Source of the DNA: Flaccisagitta enflata | Taxonomy: Eukaryota; Chaetognatha; Sagittoidea; Aphragmophora | Direction: 5' to 3' | Assembly: GCA_965153355.1 (NCBI GenBank) | Contig: OZ231126.1 | Coordinates: 63,302,001 to 63,366,000, forward strand | Length of the DNA: 64,000 bases | Shown here: positions 10,879 to 21,758 of the stretch, one piece after another | Layout: the number at the start of each line of letters is the position of its first letter | Numbering within the stretch: position 1 is the stretch's first letter | Made by a program: the position numbers and the translations under genes | The notes under the pieces: model-generated | What the model saw: the letters and a program-made list of their open reading frames with translations, nothing else | The model's database searches: none | Told to the model about the DNA's origin: nothing

Positions 10879-11068
10879 GCGTCATTCTAAGTCATTCTTA
10901 GTCATTCGAAGTCATTCGAAGTCCTTCTAAGTCCTTTTAAGTTTTTTTTAAGTCATATCAAGTTATATTAAGTCACTTTATTAGGTCAATTCAGTCATTT
11001 ATGTCATTTTAAGTTTTTTTTTAAGTCATTTCAAGTCATTTTAAGTCAATCTAAGTCATCTTATGCTA
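10879..11068. repeat. 10-bp minisatellite (AAGTCATTYT)
   Basis: About 18 degenerate units of AAGTCATTCT/AAGTCATTTT, most spaced by 10 bp, with two poly-T expansions near 10945 and 11015. Confidence 0.85.
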
Positions 11069-11440
11069 TTAATGTCCTGCACGCGACTTATGATACCTAG
11101 GACAAAAGTATTGCAACACTTAGGGCATTAGTTCATTTTTTTCACAAATACAATGCAAGATAAGTCAATTCAAGCAAATACGTGTTTCATGTGTCCAAAC
11201 ATGAAAGCAGCATCAAGTTTCCGTGCTAAACTAAAATGTACAATTTTTTTTAACATTTAAGATCGATTCCAGGCTTTCACATCAATGTGTCTGGAAATAC
11301 CAAGCAGATAAACACAACTTTGTCCAATGCTTTTTTAGCTATAGGTGTAAAGGTTAACATTTAAGGATAAGTCAATCTGATCAAAAGACCATGTACAAAC
11401 GTAAGCAATTTGACATATAAGAGCGTTCTCTCTACATTTC
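11069..11440. other. Unassigned stretch
   Basis: I see nothing recognisable on either strand. Confidence 0.4.
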
Positions 11441-11822
11441 TTTCCTTTCTTCTCTCCTTTCTCCCCTCCTTCCATCCTTCCTTCCATCCTTCCTTCCATC
11501 CTTCCTTCTATTCTCACTTCCTTCCATTCTTTCATCCTTCCTTCCTTTCATCTTTCCATCCTTCCTTCCTTTCATCTTTCCATCCTTCCCTCTATCCCTC
11601 CTTACATCCTTCCTACTATCCTTCTTTCATTCTTCCCTCCTACCTTCCTTATTTTCTTTTCTCTTCTTCTTCTTCTTCTTCTTCTTTTTCTTCTGCTTCT
11701 TCTACTTCTTCTTCTTCTGCTTATTCTTCTTCTTCTTCTTCTGCTGCTGCTGCTGCTGCTGCTGCTTCTTCTTCTTCTTTTTCTTCTTCTTCTTCTTCTT
11801 CTTCTTCTTCATCTTTCTCTCT
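11441..11822. repeat. Polypyrimidine tract of (CCTT)n, (CTT)n and (CTG)n
   Basis: About 380 bp nearly all C and T on this strand: CCTTCCATCC units to 11650, CTT units to 11740, a short GCT run at 11742-11764, then CTT again. Such a homopurine-homopyrimidine tract could form triplex DNA. The 175-codon Ser/Phe/Pro frame across it is a repeat product. Confidence 0.95.
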
Positions 11823-12078
11823 TTCTACTGCCCAAGAGACCGAGTTTTGGCGCTACCCGCTACTCCATAATCTACGTGCCTGGTCACAATATCATGGTAG
11901 GGCGAGCAGGGGTATCCAACCCCCAGCCCCCCCCTGACTCAATCACATTGTATTCTGACAGCTTAAAATCTAGCAATGATTCATGTGACCAGTCATTTAG
12001 AATTACCAAAATGTCCATGCATCGTTATTTGATCCGACGACGATCTTTTGTAGAAGGTAAATTTCATTAGAATTGCGT

Positions 12079-12105
12079 GGCAACAATAACAACAGCAACA
12101 ACAAT

Positions 12106-12196
<91 letters not shown>

Positions 12197-12197
12197 C
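12079..12197. repeat. (CAA)n microsatellite
   Basis: Pure CAA from about 12106 to 12195 after a degenerate edge. Confidence 0.97.
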
Positions 12198-12837
12198 CCT
12201 GGGGACAACAACCTTATCCCCTTCCACACCTACACACAAAACCAAACCCACACACACTGCACTCAATAACAACTGCGTGTTTTTTGCGTGACCAGCCAAC
12301 AGATGGACCAACAGATGGACAGACCGAGCTCCTTATATAGAGTTGCATGTCCCCAACAAAAAAGGAAATATTTCAGCAGATAAGGAAGCTAAATAGGTTT
12401 CATGACAATGTTATTGACACATTTTACAAAGAAAACAGTTAGTAAACAACAAAATTACGTTAAAACAAATGGTCGATCCGCCTCCCATTGGTTTAACATG
12501 GGCTTTTCCTCTTCCTCTTTGGCGAAAAGGCTAAATCCAAGGGCAGGGGCAAGGGTCCCGCTCGTTAGGTTCCCGACTATTTTGATGGGGTTTCTGGGTT
12601 TAGACCTCTAGATTAGTTCACTTAGACAGCCTGTGCAAACCGGTTCAAGAATCCCTGCATAAGTTTCACCCCTAATTTGAGGTCAGCTTATGGCAGAGAC
12701 ATACACATAGAGTATTTCTGGAGATAATTTGTCTCATGAAAATATCTGTTGCATCATAATTATTCAACTATAGTTGAAAAAATGGGGTGAAACACTAAAT
12801 GTTGACATCAATTGCTCGCCGTCATGAGAGGGTTTGT
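12198..12837. other. Unassigned stretch with a dispersed-motif fragment
   Basis: AAGGGCAGGGGCAAGGGTCC near 12539-12560 is a fragment of the dispersed GGGCAGGGGCAGTGA family. Otherwise nothing is recognised. Confidence 0.4.
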
Positions 12838-12965
12838 CCATCCGTCCGTCCGTCCGTCTGTCCTTCCGTCCGTCCGTCCGTCCGTCCATCCGTCCGTCCG
12901 TCCGTCCGTCCGTCCGTCCGTCCGTCCGTCCGTTACGCCTGTGCAAAAACTGCGGTTTTTGGCCA
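12838..12965. repeat. (GTCC)n tract and ACGCCTGTGC element
   Basis: GTCC/GTCCATCC units at 12838-12931 are followed by TTACGCCTGTGCAAAAACTG and CGGTTTTTGGCC. The tract plus this 3' word also occurs at 10070-10160. Confidence 0.85.
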
Positions 12966-13557
12966 CGACGAGATCCTACACTGAATCTACTGCGAGACAA
13001 ACATGATTTGAGAGCCTCCATTACTACTCTTGTCGTTCCATCTGTCTGTTTGTCCATCTATCAATCCATATGTGTCACATGATCAATATACGTAGAGACA
13101 CAGTCTGGATGCATCGTTGCCAGTTCGGGCTTGTTTCTCTCTCCTCCGATGCCCACCGGCGGTGGATCATTCCCATTATTATTATGACTCCGTAATAACT
13201 CATCGTGGCTCTTCGAAATCAATCATGTATTTCATGTTTGAAATGTCACACGTTGTGTGAAATGAAACCATTTCGTGGGTTGAAAACAAAAAAATGAATA
13301 CGCACTCACAAATTGTTATGACGGCGAATTTTTGAAGGAAAATTAAGTGTTTCACGATACTTTTTGCATCATTTTCAGGATAATAATGAAGCCAGAATGC
13401 TTTTAGTAGACATTTTGTCTCTAAAGACACTTGGTGTATACCTTTCTATCATATCCTGACCTAAAATCTAATTTGAACTATGCGATTCACATGGAAACAA
13501 GCTGGAAAATGATGGTTTTTAGCAAATTTCTGCAAACATTTTTTCTTATTTTCTGTG
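12966..13557. other. Unassigned AT-rich stretch
   Basis: No domain in any frame. Only short frames of 60-90 codons occur. Confidence 0.4.
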
Positions 13558-13697
13558 GTCTAAATTCTAAAAAAGCCATACACAGGGAAATTTTGCATTT
13601 TGAAAAACATAGTTCTCTCTGTAATCGATTTGGAAAGAGAACTATGTTCTTTGTTTTTTCATTTTTTCATTTTCCATGCAAATTTAGAATTTAGACC
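13558..13697 (-). repeat. Double-hairpin element, copy B (140 bp)
   Basis: Terminal inverted repeats GGTCTAAATTCTAAA (13558-13572) and TTTAGAATTTAGACC (13683-13697). Read on the minus strand it has TTTGCATGGAAAATGAAAAA, a 37-nt hairpin (13609-13645) starting ATAGTTCTC and ending GAGAACTAT, then ATGCAAAATTTC. The hairpin length is the same as in copies A and C, and the variable stem bases change on both sides. Confidence 0.75.
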
Positions 13698-14171
13698 AGC
13701 CCCTTGTCAATGACCAAAAATGAAAAAAGTAGAAATTTTAAAAAAATCTTTTTTAGTGACATTGGCTAAACTTGGTTGTTTTTGCTAAGTGAATGCAAAT
13801 TTTTCATTTGAATATTATGTCTGAGCTATCTGAAGCTTTTTTATTCATTTGTCTTTCCATTTCCATTCATTCATAATTTTCATTTTGACCCTCTTTGAAA
13901 CACAAATGTTGCCTTCGGGGGGACGCTGTCTTATGGTCTTTAATGAACAAGTGGGTAAAAGATTCATACGTTTTAGAAAAACGATATCAATGATATGTAT
14001 CAAATTCATACAAAGTCTCTTATGGCATTGTATTCTTTCTGTGAGTGAAAAAAAAATTGGCACTTTTGGGGCTAGGCAAAGAAGAATTTCCATTCTGAAT
14101 CCCGTGGAAGGGAAAAGTGATCCGGTGAGTGAGAACCCACGCCGTGAACCGAAAGGAAAACACCGAGGAAG

Positions 14172-14175
<4 letters not shown>
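13698..14175. other. Unassigned stretch
   Basis: Nothing recognised. The 147- and 155-codon frames overlapping this stretch run into the GA repeat and lack domains. Confidence 0.4.
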
Positions 14176-14239
<64 letters not shown>

Positions 14240-14660
14240 GGAAACACAGCAAGAGATCCAGACGTGAAAACAAGCAGACACAGACACGCTGACACACACT
14301 AAGCACAGGCAAAAACAGAGACAGTAAAAGAGAAAGATTTGAGAAGACAAACAGAGAGAAAGACAGAGACAGTCAGATGGCTTTTCTAACAGACAAATAG
14401 ATAAACGGAAAGACAAACGACAGAGTCGATAGAGACAACAGTCAGCGAAGACAGAAGAACCAACAGCGACAAGGAAGACATCAAGAGAGAGAGAGAGAGA
14501 GAGAGAGAGACGCATCGAGACAGACAGATAGACAGACAGACACCCAAGCTTCCGTGCCTTAAGTGAGAAAACGAAACTATCAAAGGATCTAACCGACCAG
14601 AAAACAAATGCTTCCGCGGGGAAGAATGCAAGAAGGAAGGAAGCAAGACGAGGAGGAGGA
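14176..14660. repeat. Purine-rich tract with (GA)n runs
   Basis: Pure GA at 14176-14237 and 14484-14510, with AGACAGA/GACAGACA words between and AAGGAAGG/GGAGGAGG to about 14660. The 240-codon Ser/Leu-rich minus-strand frame is a repeat product. Confidence 0.9.
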
Positions 14661-15932
14661 GCAAAAGAAAAAAAAAAGATGGTGGAGTGGCGTAGATTGG
14701 AAAAAAAGAGGGAGAAACGGAAGTTGGGGTCCGCGTTTTGGGAATAAAGAATGCCATTGGAGCATGTGTTTTCACTTTGCAAAGCATTATTCAAATACGC
14801 TACTGAAATTAGGGTACAGAAGAATTGAATCTAGACTAGAGGCATCTAAGATAATTTGAAGCAGAAACAATACCGATGCAGACGTAAACAAGAATCATGT
14901 CTTTCCTCGTTGGATATGCTCTCAATAACAGATATGTATATCATGACATAAACAAGATGTACTCAATTCATCCACTTCAAGCATATCAATTTAATGAAAA
15001 TGTCGTCAGCTACACCGCAACAATTCCGGTGCGGGTGAATACGAATCAGGTTGTCCCATCCAGAAAATTATCTTAAATCAAAATGATGGAGGTTATCCTG
15101 CGACATTTCCTTCCCGAAATGAAGACCTCTGGGCCCAGGTTTTGAGTCTGAGAAAAACGATGTCCGATCAGCCGGCCATCAATTGTCCTACACTGCCATA
15201 TTGAAGATAATATTATCAATAAGAGGCCTTCCTTCTCGCCTCTAACCACCCATAATTCACCGACCACGCTTTTGGTTTCTGCCTTGAGCATGACCGATGG
15301 CACAAAATAAATTCTCTTTCTTCTGGAATTTTTTTTCCTTCTTGGCAAACAAAAACAGTTGAACCCGGCTCTAACGGACCTGCCAGATACAGAAATCCGC
15401 CTATAGCAGATGCAAATTCAACTTACCACGCAGATAAAAAAAAGATGCACCTCATTTTTTTATAAAGTAGATAGAAAAAACAATTTGAATTAATATTTGT
15501 TAAGTCATGTTTAAAGATTTTCAAAAAATCTTTCATTCTAGACCAATCCCAGGTCTATAATGGTTCAGGAGCTAGAGCTCTGCAAAGAGAAACAATACTT
15601 TGCTAAAATGCACTCTTTTCATAGGGATTGTGAAACTGAAATAGGCAAAGGTTTTATTAAAACTGATGCCATTTCTAAACAAAAAAAAATAGCAATACCA
15701 GATTGGCGCTAAAAATGGTCCAAAATTTTTTTTAGTTTTTTAAAGGTTTATTGGCTAAATTAGCCATTTAAATTTTTTTTTAGATTCATGTGATATTTTT
15801 TTTAATTTTTTTATTGGCAATAACAGAACTCTCCCTGTTTCAGAAAAAAAAAGATGATCCCTCAAAATCCGTTAGTGCGGGATTCAACTGTATCTCGCAC
15901 TCAAGAATTGGACATCACATTCAATTTGATAT
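14661..15932. other. Unassigned stretch, possible coding fossil at 14.9-15.1 kb
   Basis: A plus-strand frame at about 14898-15077 reads without stops and includes VGYALNNRYVYHDINKMYSI and TIPVRVNTNQVVPSRKLS. It looks like real protein rather than repeat noise, but I cannot name a family. The remaining sequence to 15932 is AT-rich with no signal. Confidence 0.35.
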
Positions 15933-16081
<149 letters not shown>

Positions 16082-16700
16082 TATTTTGCTTTTTTTATTC
16101 GCGTGCTACGCAAATTCATATGCCACTTTTAGGTCAGTCAATCCACTGGTCAATCGTTCCATCAATCCGTCATATGTGTTATTTTAGCACGGATTTCGTG
16201 TCACTTCATGAATCTCTGTCCCTGTCCACCTACTCGCAACGTCAATGGCCTCGTTTCTTAACTTTTTGAAGCTCAAAACAAACTCACCAATCAGCGACTG
16301 AGGGAGTTGATTCTGACGGCGTCCAATATCGCTCAACATGGCAGGGATAGGTTGTTTAGGGAGGGAAAGGAAGGATCAAGATTAAGAGGGTGATACAACA
16401 AGGCCGGACACACTGCTGCGGGTGGGCAGAGGCGTTGATAAAATATGCTAATCATGTTTCTTTCCATCCTACACTTCCCGTTTATAGTCGCGTGCTACGC
16501 GACTCCACATCCCGCATTGTCGGTCCGTCTGTCGGTCCGTTGGTCCGTTGATCCGTCACACATAACTTTTTCGGGGTTTTTGCGGTCTTTGGCCTCTCTG
16601 CCCCTGCCCAAATGGTGTAGTGACCTCAAATACGGCCCCTGCCCACCCGCACGCGAATGGGTTATCCGTGTATCCGGCCCTGTTTCCTCGCCTTATTATG
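16082..16700. repeat. Two copies of a dispersed CGTGCTACGC element
   Basis: TCGCGTGCTACGCAAATTCA at about 16099 and GTCGCGTGCTACGCGACTCC at about 16488 are each followed by TCAGTC/GTCGGTCC-type words and an ATCCGTCA.A...TT word. The second copy continues into TCTCTGCCCCTGCCCAAATG and GTGTATCCGGCCCTG (16590-16685), linking it to the element at 4078-4215. Confidence 0.6.
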
Positions 16701-17312
16701 ACGCAGAGCAGAATCCGGCCGTCAGAGTTCAGTCATCTGAATTTAGGACCCCATACCAATCATTTTGTTCCCGCGTAATGAATTGGCCCGTCGAATTACA
16801 CTTGATATACCTACTATCAGATATATTATCCATCAAAAACAATATTGAGCCGAGGCAATGGCGTTAGGCAGGTCTAAACTGATAAGAAATTGAGGAATTC
16901 TTAAGGAAACTGAGTGCCAAGGCCCAATTGTGCCATTGAGTTAACCACATGGTACAGCAATGCGAATACTGCTGACACCCAAATGATCAGACCTAGACCC
17001 AATTATAGTATATTTTGTGCTACAAAAAAGTTTGAAGGCTCTCGGACTTGCATCATGTCCATAAGCTAATTCCGCAAAGCAGAGGTCAGGATGACAATGA
17101 CTTTTTAAGTATTTGTGAAATTTGAGTATTATAATGTAAAATGGCTATAAAATCATAAGGGAATGGGTGTGTTTGATAGGTTATAGTGTTGTTACATGTT
17201 AAACAGCATTACTGGTCGGTTTGCACCTTATGAGACTTATCTAACTAGGTTTATAAGAATTTCAAGAAGATTTTTGATTGATTTTCACAATTTCGAAAAT
17301 ATTATTTTCAAT
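16701..17312. other. Unassigned stretch
   Basis: No coding or structural signal seen. Confidence 0.4.
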
Positions 17313-17452
17313 CTTGAGAATTTCAAATCTTTAAAAAAAATAAAGATTTTGCATTTTTGAAAATATACCGGCCTCCGTATTACAAATGGCTAGCCCGGTA
17401 TGTTTTTGTTTTTTTGAAATACTCATTTTCTATGCAAATTTGAAATTCTCAG
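17313..17452 (-). repeat. Double-hairpin element, copy C (140 bp)
   Basis: Terminal inverted repeats TGAGAATTTCAAA (17315-17327) and TTTGAAATTCTCA (17439-17451). On the minus strand: TTTGCATAGAAAATGA, a 37-nt hairpin (17365-17401) starting ATACCGG and ending CCGGTAT, then ATGCAAAATC. Same architecture and same hairpin length as copies A and B, with entirely different stem bases. Confidence 0.7.
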
Positions 17453-17750
17453 TGAATTAGTTATATCACAGTTCTGTATTATTTTTTCTCTGATTTTCCT
17501 TAGAAAATAACTAAGTTCACAAGACATGGTAATGATCATTTAAACAACATACTGATCGGCGCGGTTGGTAAAGAAAAAAGGACTGGATACATAGTTTTTC
17601 AAGTCTCGGGCTAATGGGCAGGGGCAGTGACATAAAAGGCCACTCAAGCACTTGGGCAGGGGCAGTGATATAAAAACAGCCAAAAGGCGTTAAACTAGGC
17701 CGAATACACAGCTATCCCCCCAGCTCCACGTGTCTGTCTGTCAGACAAAC

Positions 17751-17754
<4 letters not shown>
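17453..17754. other. Unassigned stretch with two GGGCAGGGGCAGTGA words
   Basis: TGGGCAGGGGCAGTGACATA near 17610 and TGGGCAGGGGCAGTGATATA near 17655 form a short direct repeat of the dispersed family, followed by GGCCGAATACACAGC. Confidence 0.5.
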
Positions 17755-17833
<79 letters not shown>

Positions 17834-17979
17834 CTTCTCCTGATTTTTTTCTTTCCTTTTTGTTTTCTTCATTATTTCCTTTTTATTGATGGAGTTGTGA
17901 CTCCTCGTTTCTGCGTAATTCTGTAGGACCTACAGTGTAGGTCCATCCCTCCGTCCCTCCATCCAAATGTTTCTTTCAT

Positions 17980-18035
<56 letters not shown>

Positions 18036-18049
18036 TTTTTCTTTCTTTC
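17755..18049. repeat. Two (CTTT)n microsatellites
   Basis: CTTT runs at 17755-17832 and 17970-18049, separated by about 135 bp that includes GTAGGACCTACAGTGTAGG near 17922. Confidence 0.96.
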
Positions 18050-18781
18050 TAGCCGTTTGTGACTCTCCAAGAGGGTGTGTCCCTTGTGAGGTAGCTCCAT
18101 CTGAAAATTTGGATGACGCTAAATCGACAAAGGTTTTTTTTTTCAAGCGTTACTGCCCTTAAACAGCTACAAAACAGCTCCCACACTCTCTCATACTGCC
18201 CCTGCCAACCAGCGTTACTGCCCCTGTCGACCCAAAAAGCGACAACTCATTGGCCGCGTATCCGACCTTATCATTAATCATTTATGCGTCATTGTTTTTT
18301 TTTTTTATTTCAAAAATTCCAATGAAACAAAAATTGCAGCTGATTTTCTGAGCGTTTAACTCCTGGTATGTGGGTTTGTCTTCTGCTCCTCAAGATTGAT
18401 ATTTACCTGTAATAATGTAACATCTGATACGGTTTTCATAGCTTTAGAAAATTATGACATGACAAAAGATATGATTGAAGAATGGATTCATAGATAAATC
18501 AATATATAATAAATGAATAAATAAAATTGAAGAACTAATGAACAAATGGATGAATACATTTTTAAATGAATAAACAAGTTATACAAATGATATTTTATTG
18601 TTATAGAGCAAATAAAAGATACCAACACTTTAGTTTAGAAGAAAAGAAACCTTAAATATTTTTATTTATGCATGATTCTATGAATGATTCATAAATAAAT
18701 TTATGGATAACAGACAAATAGTACTATTATACTTTGCTACATCCATAGTTTTAAAAATTGATAAAATAATGATGAATTATA
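18050..18781. other. Unassigned AT-rich stretch with a dispersed-element copy
   Basis: ACTGCCCCTGCCAACCAGCG, TTACTGCCCCTGTCGACCC and GGCCGCGTATCCGACCTTAT at about 18196-18270 match the family seen at 4078-4215 and 16590-16685. From 18480 on there are many AATGAATAAATAA-like words. Confidence 0.5.
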
Positions 18782-18967
18782 AATTCATGAAGCAAAAACA
18801 TCAGTTTTGGGTTCACATACATTTATTGGTAGAAAATAGTGTAAATTTTCGAGCAATTTGGCTTACTCATAATTAATTGAATTATGAGTAAGCAAAATTG
18901 CTCAATAATTTAGACTATTTTCCACCAATAAATGTATGTGAACCCAAAACTGATTGCTTCATGAATG
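18782..18967. repeat. Foldback (palindromic) element of about 186 bp
   Basis: The left arm from ATTCATGAAGCA through ACATCAGTTTTGGGTTCACA and TACATTTATTGGT is repeated as its reverse complement on the right (ACCAATAAATGTATGTGAAC, CCAAAACTGATTGCTTCATG). The centre is ACTCATAATTAATTGAATTATGAGT. Arms of about 85 bp have few mismatches. Probably a foldback MITE; no clear target duplication. Confidence 0.75.
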
Positions 18968-19233
18968 ATTATTCACCATACATATGATGTCTCTGAAAAA
19001 TTAAAAAGGAATTTTTGAATTTCTTCTGACAGTTTATCCTTCTATGATAAATTAGCCTTCTTAGCAATAAATAGCTAAAAAATCAATATTTTGCATTACT
19101 TTTGTTTGCAAGGTAATAAGTATGCATTGCCAAATGGTAATTTAATATTGGTTACCTTCAAGTTAGTGTTCTATTTTTTGACCTATATGAATGGGATCTG
19201 CATGGCTGATCCTGCTCTGCGTCTTATTGGCTT

Positions 19234-19237
<4 letters not shown>
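18968..19237. other. Unassigned stretch
   Basis: AT-rich; no recognised content. Confidence 0.4.
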
Positions 19238-19320
<83 letters not shown>

Positions 19321-19378
19321 GTTTTGTTTTGTTTTTGTAACACACCCGCATACAAACACACACCTACACACACCCACA

Positions 19379-19439
<61 letters not shown>

Positions 19440-19450
19440 ACAAACACACA
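19238..19450. repeat. (CT)n and (CA)n microsatellites
   Basis: CT run at 19238-19317, a TTTTG-rich joint, then CA with CCACA/AAACA interruptions at about 19350-19450. Confidence 0.97.
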
Positions 19451-20899
19451 CACGCATGCCGACTCGGTCTGCGACAGAACCAATGACAGAGACAAAGAGA
19501 CAGAAAGGAAACAATTCGCGCGTCCGTATATATAAAAGCACCTTTGGGTCTGATTGAGAAAGGCGGTCTCTCTCTTGCGATCAAGGTGCGCGTGTGTGTG
19601 AGTATAATAAGCGCCCATACGCACTCTCACTCACGCACAAAACAAGCTTTATTGGAGCTCAACGCCGTCCCGTGCTTAAGGCGCTCGCGCATGCGCACGT
19701 ATACGTGTACACGCGTACCTTAGGGTGAATTAAATGGGACCTTCGTGACAACGGCCATATCTCAAAAAAGGGATTCTTTAAAAGTGAAATTGGCGAGACG
19801 CGAGGAGAGAGAGAGAGAGAGAGAGAGTGTTAGAAATGTATGTCTGTCCGTCTCTTAGGTGTGTGTGCCTTCTGTCTCTTTTGCGTGCTTTTGGCTTTTT
19901 CTCTTTCTCTACTATTCGATGCCCGTGTCTTTTGTTTCTTGCCATTTTTTATATTGAACGCTAGATGGGTAACCATATGGTTGCGCCTTGATTTTGTGCC
20001 ATTTGTTTTTACTACGTAGGCAAATATACGTAACTCGTCTTTCGTATCATCCAATTTTTGGATTGATTGATTTTATTTAATTACGGCATCGCTTCTTAAA
20101 GTGATTGATTGATTTTTATGATCGTTTGAATGCGCCCTGGAATTCGCCAATTTCAATAATCTCTCATCTTTTTATTGAGATAAACCAATGAACGGACAAT
20201 TAACGTGCACTCTGACATCGACAGACTGTGCTGAACCACCAAAGTGGGCCTAAAAGTAAGTTTTATAGACGCATTTTTGCTTTTATTAACGTTGTTTTTA
20301 TCTTGTCTTCCGGTCTGTTATTTTTGTCTTTTGCCCTTTACTTTTATCACCGGATTTTAGTATGGTTTTTATCGGTTGTCCGATCAGCTTGCTATAGGGA
20401 TGATATGGATGAATTTAATGGGATGGGCCGGGGCAGGGGCAGACATTGTAGGCATGGGCTCCAAGAAGATGAACATGTTGTCATGTGCTGTTTCTGTCTC
20501 TTATTGTGTCCTATCCGACTCATGTTATCTTTTACATGCTGGATCACAATTAACGCCCCACTTTCCTTCATTTTTCCTCTTCAGTTGTTGAAATTTTGGT
20601 GGAATAAACGAGACGATCGCCTTCCTATTTTCCAATCGGCCAACTTTCTTTCACCACAAGTCGCCAGTCAGATAGACGCTCATAGACAGTGCCAGTTGAA
20701 ACTCGGGCATGTGTAATTTATATTAAAAAAATTTAAAAACGACTCGATTCTTTCATCTTCGACCTCCGCAAAGCGAAATTGCAGATTATCATAGCCGTAC
20801 AGAATCTTACTCTTATTGATCTGCCTCGACTGCTTCAACGTCATCTCGTGTATCTCACTTCGGTTTGAATCAGTGTCCAAGGTCGAATCGTTTGCAAGC
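19451..20899. other. Unassigned stretch upstream of the BEL/Pao element
   Basis: Could include the 5' LTR and leader of the retrotransposon that follows. There is a GGAATAAACGAG word near 20600, but I could not find a matching 3' LTR in the window, so no LTR is called. A short GA run lies at 19806-19828, and a GGGGCAGGGGCAG fragment of a dispersed family near 20430. Confidence 0.4.
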
Positions 20900-21757
20900 A
20901 ATGAGGAACGACATCACTGCGGAAATGGAAGGATGCCGGCGCCTTTTCGACGCCGCTCTACTTGCACCGAAGGAACGAACGACTTCGACGACGCCGCCTG
21001 TGAATCGGATGGCGCTCGACACGGCCTTCGGGACATGGTCTACGACTTTATATCGTATGCAAGACAAATGGCGCTCGACTCGATGCCCGGCGACCCTCTT
21101 CGATTCGCGGCGTCTTCTTTGCGTCGAATCCGGCGCGAGTGGGACTCCATGCGTTTCTTCGATCGTGAAAACTATCCAGAGGGTTTTCCTTCCAACGCCG
21201 ACATCGTGAACGCAGTGTACAATGACATTGGGAATCGCAAAAGACCCAACGAATTTCATGGAATAGTCTCCCAACTGACACCCACGCTCGCCGTGACAAT
21301 GTTACCGGCGCTCCGACTCCAAGGATGCGAACGTCGTCGCCAAACCCCGACGGATCCGAGTATCTACCACTTCCGGTCCCACGACATGGTGCGCAATCTC
21401 CAACTGGCGGCCAATTTTTAAATCTGCCGCCGATCCAAAGAGGAGATGCCGTCAATCAATGGGTATCAGATTTGGTCTCGGAAATTGAACCTGCGCGTGC
21501 GTCTCCGATGGAGCAAGCTGACGACATGCTTGCGGATCTCGACGACGCCGACGCTCTTGCAAGAGGCCGTGGGATCATCAACGGATTGACGCCGCAGGAG
21601 AGGGCGAGGCGACGCTTCGCAACAGGAGTGCTGAGAGAGACAGATGGGGCAGGCAGTTGGAGGAGGAAATGCGACAAGGCCGTCGTATTGATTGACGACA
21701 GCAGCAACAACGGGAGGAGGAGCAGCGACAGCAGCAGGAGCAACAGCAGCAGCATCA
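20900..21757 (+). pseudogene. BEL/Pao retrotransposon Gag, N-terminal part (frameshifted)
   Basis: Coding-like sequence broken across three frames. It begins at ATG 20900 (MRNDITAEMEGCRRLF...), moves to a second frame containing DPLRFAASSLRRIRREWDSM and ENYPEGFPSNADIVNAVYND (about 21080-21290), then a third with RGDAVNQWVSDLVSEIEPAR and LTPQERARRRFATGVLRETD (about 21440-21645). It then shifts into the glutamine-rich frame, where TGA occurs near 21698. Gag would form the particle that packages element RNA. Assignment rests on the downstream zinc knuckle and pol, not on a recognised domain here. The GC-rich, arginine-rich coding style differs from the AT-rich surroundings. Confidence 0.55.
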
Positions 21758-21758
21758 A

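Noticed and set aside
11410-11937. 175-codon Ser/Pro/Phe-rich frame
   Set aside because: Translation of CCTT/CTT repeats.
14898-15348. Possible envelope-like or viral coding fossil
   Set aside because: One short open frame and a 91-codon minus-strand frame look protein-like, but no motif supports any family.
20200-20890. 5' LTR of the BEL/Pao element
   Set aside because: No direct-repeat partner was found downstream to 31.3 kb, and no clear TG...CA ends or primer site.
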